A stretch of DNA of 64,000 nt from Pseudomonadota bacterium (GCA_018897105.1 JAHILF010000098.1:1-64000), one strand, 5' to 3'; shown: positions 8,058 to 18,830, numbered from the stretch's first letter. A program made the numbers and translations. The notes: generated from the letters alone by a model not told the origin.

Positions 8058-9338
8058 CTAGGAAACGGCTTTACCGGTAAGAAGATCCCACTGCACATCC
8101 TTATCAGCTATGGGCCCAAGCATCGCCGTGGTCATTGCCCTGTCGAAGAGGTTGCCGGCAAGCTGCCTAACATCTTCAACAGTGACCTGGGTCAGTCCGG
8201 CCACGACTTCATCAAAATCAACATTGCGTCCAAAATAGAGCTCATTTCTGGCGATTCTCGTCATCCGCATCTCCAGATTATCGGCAGCGAGAAATAGGCC
8301 GGTCCTGGCATAATCCTTGGCATTGGCCAGTTCCGCCTCTAACACCGGGGCAAGCATCAACTTATCGAGTTCGGCTCTGATCACCGCCAGGGACCTGTTC
8401 ACATTATCAGGATTGACCCCCAGATAAATGCCCAGATAGCCGCTGTCGGCGTATGCATCAAGGTAGGATTGCACCGAATAGGCCAAGCCCCGCTTCTCCC
8501 GTATCTCCTGGAAAAGTCTGGAACTCATATTGCCGCCAAGCAGGATATTGAGCAGCATCAGCTTGTAGCGTTCATCGGAGGTGATGGGCATACCGTAGGC
8601 ACCCATTGCCACATGGACCTGTTCCAGGGGTTTGGTGAATATCTTCCGAGTCACGGGCAATTCATGGGGTTCCTTGCGTTGGCGAACACCCCCGCCCTGG
8701 CGCTGCAGAGATGTAAAGGCAGGGGCGATCAGATCACAGAACTCCTGATGTTGCACATTGCCGGCTGCGGCAAAAACAATACGGTCAGGGGTATAGAATG
8801 TTTTCACATGGTTTAGCAGTTTCTGCCGGTCCATGCTGGAGACAACCCCCATTGGGCCCAGAATGGTATTGCCCAAAGGGTGATGGCCCCAGAGCAGCCC
8901 CTCAAACAGCTCATGCACCTGCTCTTCGGGAGTATCTTCCACCATGCTGATTTCCTGCATGATAACCTGGCGCTCCCGCTCTATCTCCTCATCATCAAAA
9001 AGAGAGTTGAGGAAAAAATCGACTAACAGGTCGACCAACCGGGGCAGCTGACTGTCGAGCACCATCCCGTAATAGCAGGTGGCGTCCTTGCTGGTAAAGG
9101 CATTGGACATACCGCCAAGCACATCGAGTTCCATGGCAATCTGACTGGCAGAGCGGGTCGGGGTGCCTTTAAATAGCATATGTTCGACAAAGTGGGAACA
9201 GCCGTTGGTCAGATCATGCTCATCCCGCGCTCCGACATCAACCCAGATGCCGACACAGACCGTCCTGGCATGGGGTATATGCTCGCTGACCACACGTACC
9301 CCATTGGCAAAAACCGTTTTATGATGCATTGGCGACAA
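8058..9338 (-). CDS. M16-family zinc peptidase (pitrilysin/processing-peptidase type)
   Basis: The 426-residue protein is a single M16B-type subunit with the inverted zinc motif HFVEH (H49, E52, H53) and the distal glutamate E129 about 76 residues later. The second half carries the R/Y-containing segment expected of this family. No signal peptide is visible, so it is probably cytosolic. In many bacteria this gene directly follows pnp, as here with a six-base gap, and precedes dut. The linkage suggests a housekeeping role in peptide turnover, but the substrate is unknown. Confidence 0.93.
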   Translation of the reverse strand: MSPMHHKTVFANGVRVVSEHIPHARTVCVGIWVDVGARDEHDLTNGCSHFVEHMLFKGTPTRSASQIAMELDVLGGMSNAFTSKDATCYYGMVLDSQLPRLVDLLVDFFLNSLFDDEEIERERQVIMQEISMVEDTPEEQVHELFEGLLWGHHPLGNTILGPMGVVSSMDRQKLLNHVKTFYTPDRIVFAAAGNVQHQEFCDLIAPAFTSLQRQGGGVRQRKEPHELPVTRKIFTKPLEQVHVAMGAYGMPITSDERYKLMLLNILLGGNMSSRLFQEIREKRGLAYSVQSYLDAYADSGYLGIYLGVNPDNVNRSLAVIRAELDKLMLAPVLEAELANAKDYARTGLFLAADNLEMRMTRIARNELYFGRNVDFDEVVAGLTQVTVEDVRQLAGNLFDRAMTTAMLGPIADKDVQWDLLTGKAVS

Positions 9339-9344
9339 TGATTT

Positions 9345-11438
9345 TTAATCCGCCAGCTCTGCCATGGCAGCCTTACGGCTGAGGCGGATCTTGCCCCGCT
9401 GGTCCACGTTAAGAACCTTGACCATGACCTCGTCACCTTCCTTCAGGATATCCGACACCTTCTCCACCCTCTTGTCTTCCAGTTCAGAGATATGTACCAG
9501 ACCGTCGGTCCCCGGCAGAATCTCGACAAAAGCGCCGAAATCAACAATCTTCTGCACTGTGCCTTTGTAGATCTTGCCGATTTCCACCTCGGCCGTGATC
9601 TCATGCACCCGGTCATAGACCTGCTGGCCGACAATACCGTCAGGGGCGAAAATCATCACCTTACCGGAATCTTCAACATCGATCTTCACGCCGTATTCAG
9701 CAGTAATTGCCTTAATCATCTTACCCCCGGGGCCGATAAGATCCCGGATCTTGTCAGGATTGATCTGCATGGTGAAAATTTTCGGCGCATGCTCGGGCAA
9801 TTCCTCGCGGGGCGCCCCAATAGCCTCGGCCATCTTCTCCAGGATGTGCAGGCGACCGGCTTTGGCCTGCTCAAGGGCCTTGGTCATGATCTCCCGGGAT
9901 ATCCCTTCAATCTTGATGTCCATCTGCAGGGCGGTGATGCCGTCAGCCGTACCGCACACCTTGAAATCCATATCGCCGAGATGATCTTCATCACCTAAAA
10001 TGTCGGAGAGTACGGCAATGGTCTCGCCATCCTTGATCAAACCCATGGCAACGCCGGAAACCGGCTTCTTGATGGGAACGCCGGCATCCATCAAGGAAAG
10101 GCAGCCACCGCACACCGTGGCCATGGAGGAGGAGCCGTTGGACTCCATCACATCGGAAACAATGCGTATCGTATAAGGAAAGCTGCCCACATCCGGTAAC
10201 ACCGCCTGGATGGCGCGGGTGGCCAAAGCGCCATGACCGATGTCCCGTCTGCTGGGTCCACGCATGAAGCGCACCTCGCCGACACAGAAGGGAGGAAAAT
10301 TGTAGTGCAGCATGAAGGGCATATTTTCCATGCCTCCCAAGGTCTCCACCCTTTGTTCATCCTCACCGCTGCCCAGGGTGGTGGAAACAAGGGCCTGGGT
10401 TTCGCCGCGGGTAAACAGGGCGGAACCATGGGCGCGCGGCAGGATGGCGATTTCACTGCTGATGGGCCGGATATCCGCAAAACCGCGGCCGTCAATACGC
10501 TTGCCTTCCTTGACGATCATGTCGCGCATCATGACTTTTTGCAGGTCATGGAGAATTTCCTTGGCCGCACGGTGACCGGCAAAGTCTTCGCCCTTTTCCA
10601 GTTCGGCAAGAACCTCCTTCACCAGTTCATGGTAGAGCTCACTCCGCTTCATTTTATCGGCGGTGGTAATCACCTGCTGCATGCCGGCGGTAGCGATCTC
10701 GGCGACCTTCTGCTGCAGGGCCACATCCAGTACCGGCACTTGCACTTTGATCTGCTCGCGGCCAACCTCCTGGCGCAGGATCTCCTGAATGTCAAGCAGC
10801 GGCTGCAGTCCTTGATGACCGAAATAAATACCGGACAGCACCTCTTCCTCGGAAAGGTTGTCGGCCCCGCCCTCGACCATGACCACCGCATTGCGACTGC
10901 CGGCCACGATCAGATCCATGCGGGACTTGGTCAGTTGTTCCTTGGAGGGATTGAGCACATACTCCCCGTCGATATAGCCGACCCGAACCCCGGCAATCGG
11001 GCCGAGGAAGGGAATGTCAGATACGGTCAAGGCGGCGGAGGCGCCTACCATGGCCATAATGTCAGGATCATTCTCCTTGTCGGCCGAAAGGACCATGGCA
11101 ATGATCTGCGTTTCATTGGTATAGCCTGGGGCAAACAATGGACGCAAAGGGCGATCAATAAAACGGCAAGTCAATGTTTCTTTCTCAGTGGGACGGCCGA
11201 TTTCCCGTCGGAAGTAACTACCGGGAATTCTTCCCACTGCGTAAAAACGCTCCTGGTATTCCACGGTGAGCGGGAAGAAATCAATATCAACCTTTGGCTC
11301 TTTAGCGGCAGTTGCCGTAACAAGAACAACGCTGTCCCCATAGGAAACGACAACTGCGCCATTTGCCTGCTTGGCCATTTTCCCGGTTTCAATCGATAAT
11401 ATGCGCCCGCCAATTTCTACTTCAACTTTTTTATACAT
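9345..11438 (-). CDS. pnp: Polyribonucleotide nucleotidyltransferase (PNPase)
   Basis: PNPase degrades RNA 3' to 5' by phosphorolysis, forms a trimer and is often part of the RNA degradosome. With the start at 11438 the protein is 697 residues, matching the family: two RNase PH-like domains separated by an alpha-helical domain, then a KH domain (GPGGKMIKAI region) and a C-terminal S1 domain. Start choice: the frame is open for 36 codons upstream, but only the ATG at 11438, giving MYKKVEVEIGG, has a good ribosome site (AAGGTG) and the expected N-terminus. rpsO lies upstream behind an intrinsic terminator, the common rpsO-pnp arrangement. Confidence 0.97.
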   Translation of the reverse strand: MYKKVEVEIGGRILSIETGKMAKQANGAVVVSYGDSVVLVTATAAKEPKVDIDFFPLTVEYQERFYAVGRIPGSYFRREIGRPTEKETLTCRFIDRPLRPLFAPGYTNETQIIAMVLSADKENDPDIMAMVGASAALTVSDIPFLGPIAGVRVGYIDGEYVLNPSKEQLTKSRMDLIVAGSRNAVVMVEGGADNLSEEEVLSGIYFGHQGLQPLLDIQEILRQEVGREQIKVQVPVLDVALQQKVAEIATAGMQQVITTADKMKRSELYHELVKEVLAELEKGEDFAGHRAAKEILHDLQKVMMRDMIVKEGKRIDGRGFADIRPISSEIAILPRAHGSALFTRGETQALVSTTLGSGEDEQRVETLGGMENMPFMLHYNFPPFCVGEVRFMRGPSRRDIGHGALATRAIQAVLPDVGSFPYTIRIVSDVMESNGSSSMATVCGGCLSLMDAGVPIKKPVSGVAMGLIKDGETIAVLSDILGDEDHLGDMDFKVCGTADGITALQMDIKIEGISREIMTKALEQAKAGRLHILEKMAEAIGAPREELPEHAPKIFTMQINPDKIRDLIGPGGKMIKAITAEYGVKIDVEDSGKVMIFAPDGIVGQQVYDRVHEITAEVEIGKIYKGTVQKIVDFGAFVEILPGTDGLVHISELEDKRVEKVSDILKEGDEVMVKVLNVDQRGKIRLSRKAAMAELAD

Positions 11439-11805
11439 TCTTTCACCTTTCGGATTACGAACTACGCCTGAACAATAAAGAGCAGGTTGAGGACCCGTGA
11501 ACGCTAGTTCAAAATCTGCAACGCAAACTAAAGACAGTTTACGCAAACTTGATCCGAGTCGACTGCACTACGCTTCATCACTCAGGCCTAATTCGTAATC
11601 CTTTTTAAAATAATAAAAGTCCAGGATTCCGAAGAATCCTGGACCATTTACAAGATCTCACACCTGCCATGTGGAGGATGATAAAGATATTGCTCCAAAA
11701 TTTGCCATTACATTGGCAGACTCTCCACTGAAAGGCGCGGAGAGAGATACGAATTTCTCACGGCTTTTGCGGGGTCGATTTTTATCGACTGCACAAATAT
11801 AGAGC
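11439..11805. other. rpsO-pnp intergenic region / pnp leader
   Basis: This 367-base stretch lies between rpsO and pnp and holds the rpsO terminator (11607-11644). A further imperfect inverted repeat, with arms CTCTCC and GGAGAG at about 11720-11745, may fold in the read-through transcript. In enterobacteria the equivalent region carries an RNase III hairpin used for pnp autoregulation. A similar role here is inference only. Confidence 0.4.
11607..11644 (-). terminator. Intrinsic terminator between rpsO and pnp
   Basis: A perfect 11-bp stem (11619-11629 with 11634-11644) closes on a four-base loop that reads TTCG on the minus strand, a very stable tetraloop. It is followed on that strand by TTTTATTATTTT. 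Confidence 0.85.
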
Positions 11806-12075
11806 TTATTTGCGGATACCGAGTTCCTTGATGACCTGACGGTATCTATCCAGATTTTTCCCTTTCAGGTAGTTCAGCAACCTTCTTCTCTGGCCGACAA
11901 GCTTCAACAGACCACGACGTGAATGGTGGTCTTTCTTATGGGTTTGAAAATGTTCGGTCAGATAGGTAATCCGGGCACTGAGCAGAGCGACCTGTACCTC
12001 AGGCGAACCGGTATCATCTTTATGGGTTGCAAATTTCTCAATAATTTCTTGCTTCTGAACAGGTTCCAGCGACAC
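11806..12075 (-). CDS. rpsO: 30S ribosomal protein S15
   Basis: S15 binds 16S rRNA early in small-subunit assembly. The 89-residue product has the canonical length and conserved blocks: [11 protein letters not shown] (residues about 22-32), [16 protein letters not shown] (about 42-57) and the basic C-terminal helix RRRLLNYLK. It lies 45 bases downstream of truB and is followed by a strong terminator. S15 commonly represses its own translation through its leader; no specific leader structure was identified here. Confidence 0.98.
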   Translation of the reverse strand: MSLEPVQKQEIIEKFATHKDDTGSPEVQVALLSARITYLTEHFQTHKKDHHSRRGLLKLVGQRRRLLNYLKGKNLDRYRQVIKELGIRK

Positions 12076-12120
12076 GATTATATCCTCCTACAAAATAATA
12101 GACATTCGTTACATTAAGTA

Positions 12121-12855
12121 TTACACGTTATTCAAACATCCTGCGATCACACCATCAACAGGAAGCATATATTCCAACAAAAGTGCAAAAACGGCCTGCC
12201 GATCCTGCATCAGCGCATCACCCGGCAGGGCGTCAATTACATTAAAACAACCGTTGCGCAATCTTCTCAGCTCGACGAGATGTGCGCCGCAGCCCAGCGC
12301 GGTGCCGATATCCGTCCCCAAGGTACGGATATACGTACCCTTGCCGCATACCACCCGGATACACAACAGATCATTCTGCCAGTCAAGCACTTCAATTTCC
12401 CTGACAAAAATCTGTCTCGGCTCTTTTTCTACCTTTATGCCCTTCCGGGCATAAAAATACAAGGGTTTACCCTGATGTTTCAAAGCAGAGAACTGTGGCG
12501 GTTGCTGAATCTGTTCGCCGACAAATGCCGCCACGCATTCATCAATCCTCGCCTTGTTCAGACCGATGAGGTCATGCTGTCCGATTATCACCCCGGTCAG
12601 ATCCTGACTGTCAGTCTCCACTCCGAGCTTCAAGGTGGCGGTGTACTCCTTTTCGCCATCCATGAGCTGCGGAATGATCTTGGTGGCCGGGCGGCCTGCA
12701 CAGATGACAAGCAGCCCGGAAGCAAAAGGATCAAGGGTACCGGAGTGACCCACTTTTTTTACCTGCAAAGCCCGTTTGACCAGCTGTACCATTCTAAAAG
12801 AGGTTGGCCCAACAGGTTTATCAATCAGGAAAATTCCTGGGGGAACAGCTTCCAT
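12121..12855 (-). CDS. truB: tRNA pseudouridine(55) synthase
   Basis: TruB isomerises U55 in the T loop of tRNAs. The 244-residue protein has the family N-terminus (IFLIDKPVGPTSF) and the catalytic aspartate D42 in GHSGTLDPFASG. The later GKGTYIRTLGTDIG motif is also present. Its length is typical of the bacterial form with a short C-terminal extension instead of a full PUA domain. The start codon directly abuts the stop of nrnA, indicating translational coupling in the rbfA-nrnA-truB-rpsO string. Confidence 0.97.
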   Translation of the reverse strand: MEAVPPGIFLIDKPVGPTSFRMVQLVKRALQVKKVGHSGTLDPFASGLLVICAGRPATKIIPQLMDGEKEYTATLKLGVETDSQDLTGVIIGQHDLIGLNKARIDECVAAFVGEQIQQPPQFSALKHQGKPLYFYARKGIKVEKEPRQIFVREIEVLDWQNDLLCIRVVCGKGTYIRTLGTDIGTALGCGAHLVELRRLRNGCFNVIDALPGDALMQDRQAVFALLLEYMLPVDGVIAGCLNNV

Positions 12856-13833
12856 TTAGTTCTGAGGTGAAATCAGAAGGATATGCAACTCTGACAGAAG
12901 CTCCTTCTGTACCCCGGCCATGTCTTTATCCCGCAACTTAAAGCCGGCGGCATTACGGTGCCCTCCACCACCAAACATTCTGGCGACCTGCGAGACATCA
13001 TACAGCCCTTTGGAACGAAGGCTCACGCCGATATATTCTTTCGCCTCTTTAATAAAGGCGGCAACTTTTACCTTTTCAAGAGAACGGGGGTAATTGATAA
13101 ATAACTCCGTATCCGCGGCTGTCGTGCCGGTTTTTTCATACATTTCGCGATTCACCGTAATAACAGCCAGCTGTTCATCCTCATAAAGCGCCAATGTCGC
13201 CAGTACTTCCTGGAGAAGCTGCAGACGGTTCCGGGTAAAGTTATCAAAAATCTTTCCCGATATCTCGGCAGGCTTCACACCCTTTGCTATCAAATCTCCG
13301 GCAATGCGCAGTGTATCTGCGGTTGTTGACGCATACTTGAATGAGCCTGTATCGGATACAATGGCGGAATAAAGACAATAGGCGGCGTCATAGTCAATAT
13401 TGGCACCCATGGCCTGGGCCAACTCATACACCATCTCGCCTGTTGATGATTTGCCAGCGTCAACCCAGCGAAAATCACCGAAATTCTTATGGCCCGTATG
13501 ATGATCAATAACAACAAAGGGATGGATGTTGAGAATATAATCCTTCTCCTTGCCCAGCCTCATGCCATCTCCGCAATCGAGGGCCACGCCGCAGTCAAAT
13601 TGCTCCAGTTCCGGCAGGCCGATGTTCAGTCTGTCGGAGCCGGGCAGGAACTCAAGTATGTAATGCGCCGGTTCCTCGCTGTAGAGATACACTTCCTTGC
13701 CCATGGACCGCAATATATTCCCCAAGGCAAGCTGGGCTCCCAGCGCGTCGGCGTCCGGGAAGACATGCGTTGCAATGAAAACGTTTTCGGCCCCACGGAG
13801 AAGAGGAATTATTTCAGACAGAGCCTGGTTCAT
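12856..13833 (-). CDS. nrnA: Bifunctional oligoribonuclease/PAP phosphatase NrnA (DHH/DHHA1)
   Basis: NrnA degrades very short RNAs and dephosphorylates 3'-phosphoadenosine 5'-phosphate, a by-product of sulfur metabolism. The 325-residue protein has the DHH-domain DADALG motif (27-32) and DHH at 110-112. The DHHA1 substrate-binding motif GGGGHRNAAG lies at 288-297. It overlaps rbfA by 20 bases and abuts truB, the standard Firmicute/deltaproteobacterial arrangement downstream of infB. Confidence 0.93.
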   Translation of the reverse strand: MNQALSEIIPLLRGAENVFIATHVFPDADALGAQLALGNILRSMGKEVYLYSEEPAHYILEFLPGSDRLNIGLPELEQFDCGVALDCGDGMRLGKEKDYILNIHPFVVIDHHTGHKNFGDFRWVDAGKSSTGEMVYELAQAMGANIDYDAAYCLYSAIVSDTGSFKYASTTADTLRIAGDLIAKGVKPAEISGKIFDNFTRNRLQLLQEVLATLALYEDEQLAVITVNREMYEKTGTTAADTELFINYPRSLEKVKVAAFIKEAKEYIGVSLRSKGLYDVSQVARMFGGGGHRNAAGFKLRDKDMAGVQKELLSELHILLISPQN

Positions 13834-14224
13834 CTTCGCTGGCTATCTCCTGAAAGATTTTTTGTATCTTTTGATCATAATCTATTGATGGGTCAGAAAA
13901 AAATACTAATTCCGGCACATGACGCAAGCGCAGTTCCTTGGCCAGGTAGCTGCGCATAAAACCTTTTGCCCTCTGCAAACCCGAACTCACCTTGCCAGCC
14001 ATTTCCGGAGCACAGGCATAATAAACCTTGGCACGGCTCAAATCATTGCTCATCTCAACATGAACAAGGGTGACATGCTGCAGAGCCGGATCTTTTACTT
14101 TGAAGAGGAGCAGGTTGGCCAACTCATTTCTGATCGAATCCGCTACCCTGACGGGCCGTCTCTTGGGTGTGGCAGCCAACCCGTCCGGCAACTTGAAGCG
14201 CGATCTATCTTTTGCTGCGACCAT
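13814..14224 (-). CDS. rbfA: 30S ribosome-binding factor A
   Basis: RbfA is a KH-like protein needed for late maturation of 16S rRNA and 30S subunits. The 136-residue product has the conserved N-terminal RVADSIRNELANLL (about 25-38), the central DLSRAKVYY strand (about 61-69) and the RLRHVPELVFFSDPS block (about 99-113). It lies 24 bases after infB and overlaps the start of nrnA. Confidence 0.95.
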   Translation of the reverse strand: MVAAKDRSRFKLPDGLAATPKRRPVRVADSIRNELANLLLFKVKDPALQHVTLVHVEMSNDLSRAKVYYACAPEMAGKVSSGLQRAKGFMRSYLAKELRLRHVPELVFFSDPSIDYDQKIQKIFQEIASEDEPGSV

Positions 14225-14248
14225 TGCGTTTCTCTTGCAGAGGGAGCT

Positions 14249-17122
14249 TTACAGCTCCGCCTCTGTCTTCTCCATTATAAAAGCCTCAAGTTGGTCACCC
14301 ACCTTGATGTCATTGTAGTTTTCAATGCCCAGACCGCATTCATAACCTGACTGCACTTCTTTTGCATCATCTTTGAAGCGCTTAAGGGATGAAATCCTGC
14401 CGGTGAAGACAACAATACCATCCCGCAGAAGACGCACATGGGCATTGCGCTCGATCCTGCCATCCGTCACGTAGCACCCTGCAATTGTACCGATTTTGGG
14501 GACATGGAATGTCTCCCTTACTTCAACCTTACCAATGACCTTTTCCTCGAAGGTAGGCTCAAGCAGGCCAACCATCGCCTTCCTGATATCATCCAGGGCA
14601 TGATAAATAACATCATAGAAACGCAGATCAACATTTTCGGATTTGGCCAGATCAGCTACCTTGCCGCTCGGCCGGACATTGAAGCCGATGATCAGGGCAT
14701 CTGAAGCAGCAGCTAGCAGAACGTCCGATTCGATGATTGTACCGGTGCCGGAATGCAGTATCTTCACTTTGATCGCATCCGTACTCAATTCTTGAATAGC
14801 CTTGCCAAAGGCCTCCAGGGTGCCCTGCACATCAGCACGGAGAACAACCCGCAGCTCTTTCACTTCACCTTCCTGCAGCTTCTCAAAGAGATTCTCAAGG
14901 GTAATCTTGGTGCTGCTAGCAAGTTCAGACTCACGGCTCTTCAACTGCCTGTCACTGCTGACGCTTCTTGCCATTTTCTCATCAGGCACAACCACAAATT
15001 CGTCACCAGCCTTGGGCACTCCGCTCAAACCCTGTATTTCAACCGGCATAGACGGACCGGCCTCATCGATCTTGCGCCCCTTGTCATCCATCAGTGACCG
15101 TACTTTACCGTGATAAATTCCGGCAACAAAATGGTCACCTACACGTAATGTCCCATGTTGGATAAGCACTGTCGCTACGGGGCCGCGGCCTTTGTGCAGT
15201 TGGGCCTCAATGACCCAGCCCTTGGCCCGGCGCTTCGTATCTGCTTTCAGCTCCAGAATCTCGGTCTGCAGGATGATGCTTTCAACAAGCTCATCAATGC
15301 CTATACCCTGTTTGGCCGATGTTTCACAATAAATTGTCTCACCGCCCCACTCTTCCGGCACCAAATTAAGTTCAGCCAGCTCGCGCTTCACCCTGGCCGG
15401 GTCGGCATTAGGCTTATCTATTTTATTGACAGCGACAAGTATCGGCACTCCAGCGGCCTTGGCATGATTGATTGCTTCCTTGGTCTGATCCATGACACCG
15501 TCATCGGCGGCAACCACCAGCACAACCACATCGGTGACCTGGGCTCCACGGGAACGCATTTCGGTAAATGCAGCATGGCCCGGCGTATCAAGAAAGACCA
15601 GATCGCCCTTCAGGGAACGAACATAATGGGCACCGATATGCTGGGTAATGCCGCCAGCCTCACCGGCTGCGACATCCGTATTACGGATGGCGTCAAGAAT
15701 GGATGTTTTCCCGTGATCAACATGGCCCATAACCGTAATAACAGGAGGGCGGGGAATCTCCATGCCGCCACTTTCAGACTCTTCAAGATTGACGATGGTC
15801 TGTTCGTCTGTGACGCCCTGCTCCACTTCAAAACCGAAATCACTGGCAACCAGCATTGCCGTATCCACATCAAGGGCCTGATTGACCGTGGCCATAATAC
15901 CCAGGCTGATGAGCTTGGCGATAATCTCATTGGACTTTATTCCCATTCTGTGGGCAAGGTCACCAACGGAAATAGTCTCCACCACCTTGATGCGCTTCTT
16001 GATAGCTTTTGTTTCACTGACCAGCTGCTCCGCGTCTTCACGTTTCTTTTTCTTGAAACCGCCGCCCCTATGTCCACGCATAACGCGCACCCCAGAGGCT
16101 ATACGTGCACCAAGCTGACCGATTTCTTCAACATCCACGTCAACGCCGTCATTTCTCTTGACGCCTTTCTTGAAGCGGGCAAGGCCGGGTTCAGGACTGA
16201 ACTTCACAAAGCGTTTGCCCTTCTTCGCTTTGCCTTTGCTTTTATCGGCATCATCATCTACGACATCAACAGGTCCTGTTTCAGGGCGTACAACAACTTT
16301 GGGTTTTTTCGGCTTTTCAATCTTTTTGGGACGAACCTTGGTTTCCTCAACAGGGAGGGGCAGTTCAGTGCGTCCGATTATCTTGGCCAAACCCTTTTTC
16401 CGTTTCGGTAATGCTACGATATCTTCTTTTTTCAGTTCAGGCTCTCCCTGAGGAATTTGGTCATGCGATTTTGCTATCTCAGCCTCTTCCAACATTGGTT
16501 CCAGGGGTTCATGCTCTGCAGTACTTTCCTTTTCTGGAGCGTTCGGTCCACCAGAGGATTCAGGTACAGCATCTTTTTCCCTTTGCGGCATTTCCGTTTC
16601 ATTTCCCAGGCTCTGTGCAACAGTTGCGGCAGCCGCTTCAGCTTCAAGTGGCGCCCCGGGCTGTTTTCCTTGCATGTCATCAGCCGCCACCGATGGCTCG
16701 ACAGCCTCTTTTCCCTCAAGCGATTCAGCAGCAACTTCCTGACCTGCCTTTTCAGCGCTCACAGGAACAGACTCTTGCTCTGTCGGCTCGATCGGCGGCT
16801 GTTTGTATTCAACTTCCGGTTCAATTTTGGTTTCCGGAGCAAAACCCTCGGTTGCTTCCATTTCGGGGATTTCTTCATCTACATCCAGAACTGCCTGGGT
16901 CCGCCTGCGAATAATTGTTGTACGGCCTTTGCTCTCAATTCTTTTTTCTTGAACATCGACCTTTTTAAAACCAAGTCTGGTGCGTATTTCCTCAGCCATA
17001 TCATCTTCAAGAGTGGAGTTATAGGCTCGAACATTGTAGCCTAATTCAATGAGTTGTGTGGTCAGAGTCTTACTTTCAACCCCAGCTTCTTTCGCCAACT
17101 CGTATACCCGGATTTTTCCCAT
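14249..17122 (-). CDS. infB: Translation initiation factor IF-2
   Basis: IF-2 is the GTPase that places initiator tRNA on the ribosome and promotes subunit joining. The 957-residue protein starts with the IF2-N domain ([12 protein letters not shown]). A long Glu/Pro/Ala-rich linker (about 100-300) and a basic region follow. The GTPase domain has P-loop GHVDHGKTS at about residue 466, the DTPGH motif and NKID. The C-terminal domains II-IV end at the stop. It sits 28 bases after ylxR in the classic nusA-ylxR-infB order. The linker's low complexity generates a long antisense open frame that is not a gene. Confidence 0.98.
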   Translation of the reverse strand: MGKIRVYELAKEAGVESKTLTTQLIELGYNVRAYNSTLEDDMAEEIRTRLGFKKVDVQEKRIESKGRTTIIRRRTQAVLDVDEEIPEMEATEGFAPETKIEPEVEYKQPPIEPTEQESVPVSAEKAGQEVAAESLEGKEAVEPSVAADDMQGKQPGAPLEAEAAAATVAQSLGNETEMPQREKDAVPESSGGPNAPEKESTAEHEPLEPMLEEAEIAKSHDQIPQGEPELKKEDIVALPKRKKGLAKIIGRTELPLPVEETKVRPKKIEKPKKPKVVVRPETGPVDVVDDDADKSKGKAKKGKRFVKFSPEPGLARFKKGVKRNDGVDVDVEEIGQLGARIASGVRVMRGHRGGGFKKKKREDAEQLVSETKAIKKRIKVVETISVGDLAHRMGIKSNEIIAKLISLGIMATVNQALDVDTAMLVASDFGFEVEQGVTDEQTIVNLEESESGGMEIPRPPVITVMGHVDHGKTSILDAIRNTDVAAGEAGGITQHIGAHYVRSLKGDLVFLDTPGHAAFTEMRSRGAQVTDVVVLVVAADDGVMDQTKEAINHAKAAGVPILVAVNKIDKPNADPARVKRELAELNLVPEEWGGETIYCETSAKQGIGIDELVESIILQTEILELKADTKRRAKGWVIEAQLHKGRGPVATVLIQHGTLRVGDHFVAGIYHGKVRSLMDDKGRKIDEAGPSMPVEIQGLSGVPKAGDEFVVVPDEKMARSVSSDRQLKSRESELASSTKITLENLFEKLQEGEVKELRVVLRADVQGTLEAFGKAIQELSTDAIKVKILHSGTGTIIESDVLLAAASDALIIGFNVRPSGKVADLAKSENVDLRFYDVIYHALDDIRKAMVGLLEPTFEEKVIGKVEVRETFHVPKIGTIAGCYVTDGRIERNAHVRLLRDGIVVFTGRISSLKRFKDDAKEVQSGYECGLGIENYNDIKVGDQLEAFIMEKTEAEL

Positions 17123-17150
17123 TATATGCTCCTGAAACTTCCCTTCTGCT

Positions 17151-17444
17151 CTATTTTACCGCTAAACTTTTCATAAAGTTGTTCATCAAGGATGTTCTAT
17201 CATCTTGCCACAGCAGGTTCTCACAATGGAGAGCCCTGGCCAGTTTTCTTTCTCTTTTCAAGAGATTGCGTAGACATTTTTCCTGCCTGCAGCAGTAAGC
17301 TCCACGACCGGAAATTCTGAATTCGCTATCAAGAGCTATTTGTCCATTAAATACTGCAAATCGTACGAAACAATGTTTTTCAGCCTTTTTCCCGCACCCA
17401 AGACACGTCCTGATCGGGGCTCTTTTCTCTTTCTGCAGAACCAC
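17151..17444 (-). CDS. ylxR: YlxR-family (DUF448) nucleic-acid-binding protein
   Basis: The 97-residue basic protein has the YlxR signature RTCLGCGKK near residue 12 followed by FVRFAV and a GRGAYCC segment (about 47-53). YlxR proteins are small RNA- or nucleoid-binding proteins encoded between nusA and infB in many bacteria. The gene fills that slot here, three bases after nusA. Cys15, Cys18 and the later Cys pair could coordinate a metal, but this is inference. Confidence 0.9.
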   Translation of the reverse strand: MVLQKEKRAPIRTCLGCGKKAEKHCFVRFAVFNGQIALDSEFRISGRGAYCCRQEKCLRNLLKRERKLARALHCENLLWQDDRTSLMNNFMKSLAVK

Positions 17445-17447
17445 CGG

Positions 17448-18746
17448 CTACAGTTTAACGTCCATGACCGGATCGAAAGAATCTTCCGACTCTGCTTCCC
17501 GAGGTTCGGCAGCACTTAGCGATTTGCCTGCCTCTTCCTTGAGAATCTGCACGGCATCTTCACTAAGACCTGACAGTTCCACCAACTCAGCAACCTCCGC
17601 ATTTACCAGTTCCTGGGCCGAGGTTATTCCACTGTCATAAAGGGTCTCTGCCAGTTTTTCATGCATGCCGCGAATATGCATCATGGACTGAAAACCCGCC
17701 TCAGTCATCTTGGCATATTTCTGCTCGCTTTTCACATCAATTCGCCAGCCGAGCAATTGGGAGGCCAGCCTGACATTCTGCCCCTGCCTGCCGATTGCAA
17801 GCGAGAGCTGATCATCCGGCACGACAACAAGCAATGTCTTTTTGTCCTCGTCAACCACAACCATGGAAACCTGGGCAGGAGCCAAGGCGTTTGATACATA
17901 CTTCGCAGGATCAGGACTCCAGGGCACGATGTCTATCTTTTCGCCCTGCAGCTCCTGAACCACATTCTGTACCCTGGATCCCTTCATGCCCACACAAGCG
18001 CCCACGGGATCGACATCTTGCTCTGCCGAGGCAACGGCTATTTTTGCCCTTGATCCGGGTTCACGGCAGGCATTGATAATTTTGACAATACCTTCGGCGA
18101 TTTCCGGAACTTCCATCTCAAAGAGTTTCACCAGAAATTCATTGCAGGTGCGGCTTAAAATCAATTGATGGTCACGAACATCCTGCCGCACCTCCATGAG
18201 ATAAGCCCGTATGCGATCTCCCTGCCGATAGGAACGTCTTGGCATCTGTTCTTTTTTGGGCAGCAATGCGTCGGTTCTGCCAAGATTGATAATCATGTTG
18301 CCGCGTTCAAAGCGCTGCACAATACCGTTAACAATGTCACCCTTGCGTTCCCGGTACATATCAAAGATCACGTCCCGCTCGGCATCCTTCATTTTCTGAA
18401 TGATTACCTGCTTGGCAGATTGGGCGGCGATACGACCAAGATCAGAAACATTTTCCATCTTGGAGCCCAGTTCATCGCCGAGCTCAACCTCCGGATCAAG
18501 CCGCATTGCCTCAAGTATTGAGACCTCGGTCTGTTCATCCTCGACTCGCTCAACAACTTTACGGAACTGAAAAAGTTCAACTTCCCCAAATTCTTCATTA
18601 AATTTGACTTCTATATCACGGCGCAACCCATATCTTTTTTTGGCGGCAGAAAGCACAGCCTCTTCCAGTGCCTCAATGAGTAGCTGCCTTTCAATTCCCT
18701 TGTCACGGCTTATCTGGTCAATAATTCTTTTTAAATCTGATAACAT
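17448..18746 (-). CDS. nusA: Transcription termination/antitermination protein NusA
   Basis: NusA binds RNA polymerase and nascent RNA, modulating pausing, termination and antitermination. With the start at 18746 the protein is 432 residues. It has an N-terminal RNAP-binding domain (about 1-125), an S1 domain (about 130-200), two KH domains (GACVGMKGSRVQ and AIGRQGQNVRLA regions) and a helix-hairpin-helix-like acidic C-terminus. Start choice: three consecutive ATG codons occur, and the last has the best spacing (seven bases) from the GGAG ribosome site and gives the typical MLSDLKRIIDQ. It follows rimP by 84 bases. Confidence 0.96.
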   Translation of the reverse strand: MLSDLKRIIDQISRDKGIERQLLIEALEEAVLSAAKKRYGLRRDIEVKFNEEFGEVELFQFRKVVERVEDEQTEVSILEAMRLDPEVELGDELGSKMENVSDLGRIAAQSAKQVIIQKMKDAERDVIFDMYRERKGDIVNGIVQRFERGNMIINLGRTDALLPKKEQMPRRSYRQGDRIRAYLMEVRQDVRDHQLILSRTCNEFLVKLFEMEVPEIAEGIVKIINACREPGSRAKIAVASAEQDVDPVGACVGMKGSRVQNVVQELQGEKIDIVPWSPDPAKYVSNALAPAQVSMVVVDEDKKTLLVVVPDDQLSLAIGRQGQNVRLASQLLGWRIDVKSEQKYAKMTEAGFQSMMHIRGMHEKLAETLYDSGITSAQELVNAEVAELVELSGLSEDAVQILKEEAGKSLSAAEPREAESEDSFDPVMDVKL

Positions 18747-18830
18747 CATCATTCTCCACGACTTCAACCCATCGAGGCTTTTAAAACGGGTGAAACCGGC
18801 AAAAATATATTAAAAACTGCACAGGCTAGT

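Noticed and set aside
10233-11399. 388-codon open frame on the + strand
   Set aside because: Antisense to pnp, which has the correct domains and length.
15155-16411. 418-codon open frame on the + strand
   Set aside because: Antisense to infB, whose GTPase and linker motifs are unambiguous; no start context.
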